Below are positions 61,769 through 64,000 of a stretch of DNA of 64,000 nt, piece after piece (position 1 is the first letter of the stretch; every line of letters starts with the position of its first letter). A program made the translations under genes and the position numbers. This DNA comes from Flagellimonas algicola (GTDB lineage: Bacteria > Bacteroidota > Bacteroidia > Flavobacteriales > Flavobacteriaceae). Below the pieces are notes generated by a model that did no database searches, was not told the origin of the DNA, and was given only the letters and a program-made list of their open reading frames with translations. The stretch spans positions 62,001 through 126,000 of the forward strand of contig NZ_VCNI01000004.1 of assembly GCF_005937185.1 (NCBI RefSeq), in the 5' to 3' direction.

Positions 61769-62728
61769 TTATTTTTCCCGCAATCCCATTAAATCTAAGG
61801 GTTTATAATGTTCACAATAAACATCTAAGCCAAAGCGCATTACCAAAGCTATAACATAAGCTATAATCATTTTCATTCCAATTCCTATGTTGACAAGAGA
61901 TGTAGCTATTGTAGTTCTAATATATCCTTTGCTCAAAACCATTGAAGGAAGTCCGTTTGTAAACCATGCTTGATAAATTTCACTTTTTGGATCGCAAAGC
62001 GAATTGTAAATCACTCTTTTTACGGATTGAAAAACTGTTTTACCTACTTCTTTATCTTTAATTTTTTGTTCTGCGCTTGGTAATGCGAGTCGTTCAGCAC
62101 TTGGTAATTGTTTAATCGAGAATTGATGAACTTGAAATAATAAATGCTTAGTGTGTTGGGGAACTGCTCGTCCAATCGATAAATACAGTTCATTTTCTGA
62201 TTTATTGGTGGTCAAAAGTAAAGCGATTTCTCTTTCCAATTCATCTTCCGTAAATTGCTCAACATCTTTATTTTTTAAGGAATATAGTGCGGTTTCTTCA
62301 TTAAACCTCTCAACTATTTCAATTCGGAAGATTTTTCGCGTTCTTTCTGTTTTAATTACATCGTCGTTGATTAAGACTTCACTAATAAGAGGTTTGGCTT
62401 TTTCGATTTCCTCTTTTCTCAAATAGCAAATTGCAAGAAGAGCAGTTGCTTCCAAATATAATCGGGTTCTATCTGAAACTAATTGTCTATTTCCCTCAAA
62501 CCCTTTAATTGCGAAGTCTAGCTCATTAATTTCTAAAGCAAGTTCGTAGAGACGATTTTTTGACTGAATAAGCCTTGTCAGATGTCCTGTCGGTCGCAAT
62601 ATGCTTTGTAAATCCACAACTAAACTTTTGGCAACACTAAAATTTCCGTCAACAATTGCTTCCTTTAGTTTAGGTTCTAAAATATATAACCTTTCTTTTT
62701 GCTTATCTGTTAGTTTGGGTGGTCTCAA
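61769..62728 (-). CDS. Hypothetical protein with helical-repeat N-terminus and C-terminal hydrophobic segment
   Basis: The product is 319 residues from TTG 62728; an in-frame stop lies only 9 bases upstream and no ATG is available, so initiation is at TTG or the gene has lost its true start by a frameshift. The first 200 residues are helical and TPR-like (RLYELALEINELDFAIKGFE, ATALLAICYLRKEEIEKAKP). The C-terminal part contains the hydrophobic SLVNIGIGMKMIIAYVIALV. No family is recognised. It is on the same strand as the ATPase pair but separated by 134 bp. Confidence 0.6.
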   Translation of the reverse strand: MRPPKLTDKQKERLYILEPKLKEAIVDGNFSVAKSLVVDLQSILRPTGHLTRLIQSKNRLYELALEINELDFAIKGFEGNRQLVSDRTRLYLEATALLAICYLRKEEIEKAKPLISEVLINDDVIKTERTRKIFRIEIVERFNEETALYSLKNKDVEQFTEDELEREIALLLTTNKSENELYLSIGRAVPQHTKHLLFQVHQFSIKQLPSAERLALPSAEQKIKDKEVGKTVFQSVKRVIYNSLCDPKSEIYQAWFTNGLPSMVLSKGYIRTTIATSLVNIGIGMKMIIAYVIALVMRFGLDVYCEHYKPLDLMGLREK

Positions 62729-62862
62729 TTTCGTCTTTTAAATCTGTTGTAACAATCTCCTATAATATGTATTCTACTTGTTAACTTTTTAGGTTGTGTT
62801 AACCTTTGTTTTATGTTTTCTCTTTCTTTTTATCACTCAAACCGATATTAATTAGCACATGA

Positions 62863-63198
62863 TTATTCGCTGGCATTTTCTTCTTCTGATTTAGTACTCA
62901 GTTCTACAGTGTATTTATCTATCGCAGTTTTATACATTGCATTGACACTATCCTGAAACCTTGTTTTATTACTCAAAAACTCATTGAATTTTCCGTAGAT
63001 ATTTCTATAGATAATGTTGTGCGCTGGATTTTGTAGAAGTTCATCTTTGTACTCCTGCATTTGAAATTCTTCCGTTGTTGCCTTGCCAATTAATTTTAGA
63101 AGATCATCTTTACTTATTTGGTCTAATTCAGTCCATTCCTCACTACTCCCATCAGTTCTATAATAGCCTTTGTTATTATCAATTTTTAAGTATGTCAT
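62863..63198 (-). CDS. Small partner protein of the ABC-type ATPase
   Basis: The product is 111 residues: MTYLKIDNNKGYYRTDGSSE, then LDQISKDDLLKLIGKATTEE and a helical C-terminus. I know similar short proteins beside SMC-like ATPases in Bacteroidota and Firmicutes but no assigned function. Its ATG lies 20 bp inside the end of the ATPase gene, so the two are translationally coupled and probably form a complex. Confidence 0.75.
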   Translation of the reverse strand: MTYLKIDNNKGYYRTDGSSEEWTELDQISKDDLLKLIGKATTEEFQMQEYKDELLQNPAHNIIYRNIYGKFNEFLSNKTRFQDSVNAMYKTAIDKYTVELSTKSEEENASE

Positions 63199-64000
63199 AA
63201 GCTTTTTCTTTTCTTTCGTTATATGCTTCCAATCCAGCTTCTAAACAACTGAGCAGTGTTTCGTAATTCTCTAATTTCTTTCCATCTGCACTTGTCAATT
63301 CTTTATCGGATGGATAGCCAGTAAAAATGCGATAAACAAATTCTTTGTCTTCAATACTTTTTTGCGTAATTGCTAGAAAATTAGGCTTGATTGAAGCTCC
63401 CACAGTGCTGTTGTGTGTTACCACAACTACCGGCATTAGTGTAGAAATATGTTTAATAATTGCATTAATCTCCTTGTTAAGGAAGTCATTGTCAAAGGAT
63501 GATTCTGGTTCATCAATTAGTAAAAGGTCATATTTCGTAGCATCTTGTATTTCGTGAATTAAATTAAACTCGGAACGTTCTCCACCCGATACAATAAATC
63601 CATCTTCATTAAATGTGATTGATTCTATTCTAATGAAGAATTTGTAAAGATTAGCATCCTCTACACCAAGTTGTTTTAATCCTAATAAATATTGGTAGGC
63701 TGATGTATTATAACTCCTAAAAGCTGTGCTGTACATTTTCTTGTCACGTCCAACCTTTTGAAGGTCAGAAGCTCCTTCCATTTCTTTTGTAGAAGTAACA
63801 ATTGAAAATTTACCCAGTTCTTCTTTGTGAATTTCTCTACTTTTTTTCAGTATACTAACAACTTTTTCAAACTTTTCGACCTTAACTTCATCTAAACCAA
63901 TTCTATAAAAATCCAAATCTTCTATAACAGCCCCGGTAGTCTTAATTCTTAATTCTCTTGTTATATCACTTGTTAAGGAATTAATCCAACTTTTTTTATT
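63179..64000 (-). CDS. ABC/SMC-type ATPase, 5' part beyond window
   Basis: The frame is open to the right edge, so the N-terminus with Walker A is missing. The visible 273 residues are the C-terminal half of an SMC/RecN-like ATPase: ABC signature IVSGGERSEFNL, Walker B DLLLIDEPESSFDNDFL and switch histidine PVVVVTHNSTVG. A helical arm precedes the signature. Such ATPases paired with small proteins occur in defence modules (ABC three-component, Septu-like and others); which type this is cannot be decided without the missing part. Confidence 0.85.
   Translation of the reverse strand, partial: NKKSWINSLTSDITRELRIKTTGAVIEDLDFYRIGLDEVKVEKFEKVVSILKKSREIHKEELGKFSIVTSTKEMEGASDLQKVGRDKKMYSTAFRSYNTSAYQYLLGLKQLGVEDANLYKFFIRIESITFNEDGFIVSGGERSEFNLIHEIQDATKYDLLLIDEPESSFDNDFLNKEINAIIKHISTLMPVVVVTHNSTVGASIKPNFLAITQKSIEDKEFVYRIFTGYPSDKELTSADGKKLENYETLLSCLEAGLEAYNERKEKAYDILKN

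Overview
The window looks like chromosomal DNA of a marine-type Bacteroidota, most likely Flavobacteriaceae. The reasons are a SusC/SusD outer-membrane glycan-uptake pair, many secreted lipoproteins and exported oxidoreductases, a Bacteroidetes-type promoter upstream of susC, BfmA/BtgA and MobB mobilization proteins, and AT-rich intergenic DNA with weak Shine-Dalgarno signals. No rRNA, tRNA or CRISPR array was seen.

Region 1 (1-17.1 kb) is a carbohydrate and secondary-metabolism neighbourhood. A minus-strand operon runs SUMF1-like protein, Gfo/Idh/MocA oxidoreductase, YceI-like protein and a two-domain alpha/beta hydrolase that leaves the window at its left edge. It is divergent from an ApbE flavin transferase. 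Then come an enolase-superfamily protein, two more Gfo/Idh/MocA oxidoreductases, a serine hydrolase, a lipoprotein amidohydrolase, a 1044-residue DUF5107/TPR protein and a DMT permease.

Region 2 (17.4-39.2 kb) is a polysaccharide-utilization-like locus. It holds susC, susD, a giant FG-GAP/ASPIC lipoprotein, a DUF4832 TIM-barrel protein and two tandem paralogous Asp-box beta-propeller proteins, followed by a DeoR regulator. A minus-strand amino-sugar operon (nagB, Nramp-like, nagA-like, Nramp-like) follows. Both Nramp-like permeases have lost the metal-binding motifs, and the NagA homologue appears to be exported. Together these suggest uptake and catabolism of an amino-sugar-containing glycan (inference).

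Region 3 (39.2-47.0 kb) holds a DUF5946 protein, two AraC-type regulators, a GH127-like glycosidase, a frameshifted esterase pseudogene, a conserved lipoprotein and two decayed intergenic stretches.

Region 4 (about 47.1-52.5 kb) is a visibly GC-richer mobilizable module: ssb, a RadC/JAMM protein, a candidate oriT with hairpins and direct repeats, BfmA/BtgA, a MobB relaxase and a VirD4-like coupling ATPase. It ends in a striking hairpin whose two arms are each palindromic. No integrase is present.

Region 5 (52.5-64 kb) is a defence-like cluster. It opens with a restriction-modification pair. The C5-cytosine methyltransferase begins with the arm-type DNA-binding domain of a Bacteroidetes tyrosine recombinase, and four TGTCCGT repeats spaced 12-6-12 bp lie immediately before its start codon. 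The partner is an MvaI/BcnI-family endonuclease. Next come a roughly 1600-residue exonuclease-RecQ-UvrD fusion helicase, an unrecognised protein, and a small protein coupled to an ABC/SMC-type ATPase that leaves the window. The methyltransferase fusion and its adjacent repeats are the best candidate for an undescribed mechanism: a modification enzyme that may autoregulate through a borrowed integrase DNA-binding domain.
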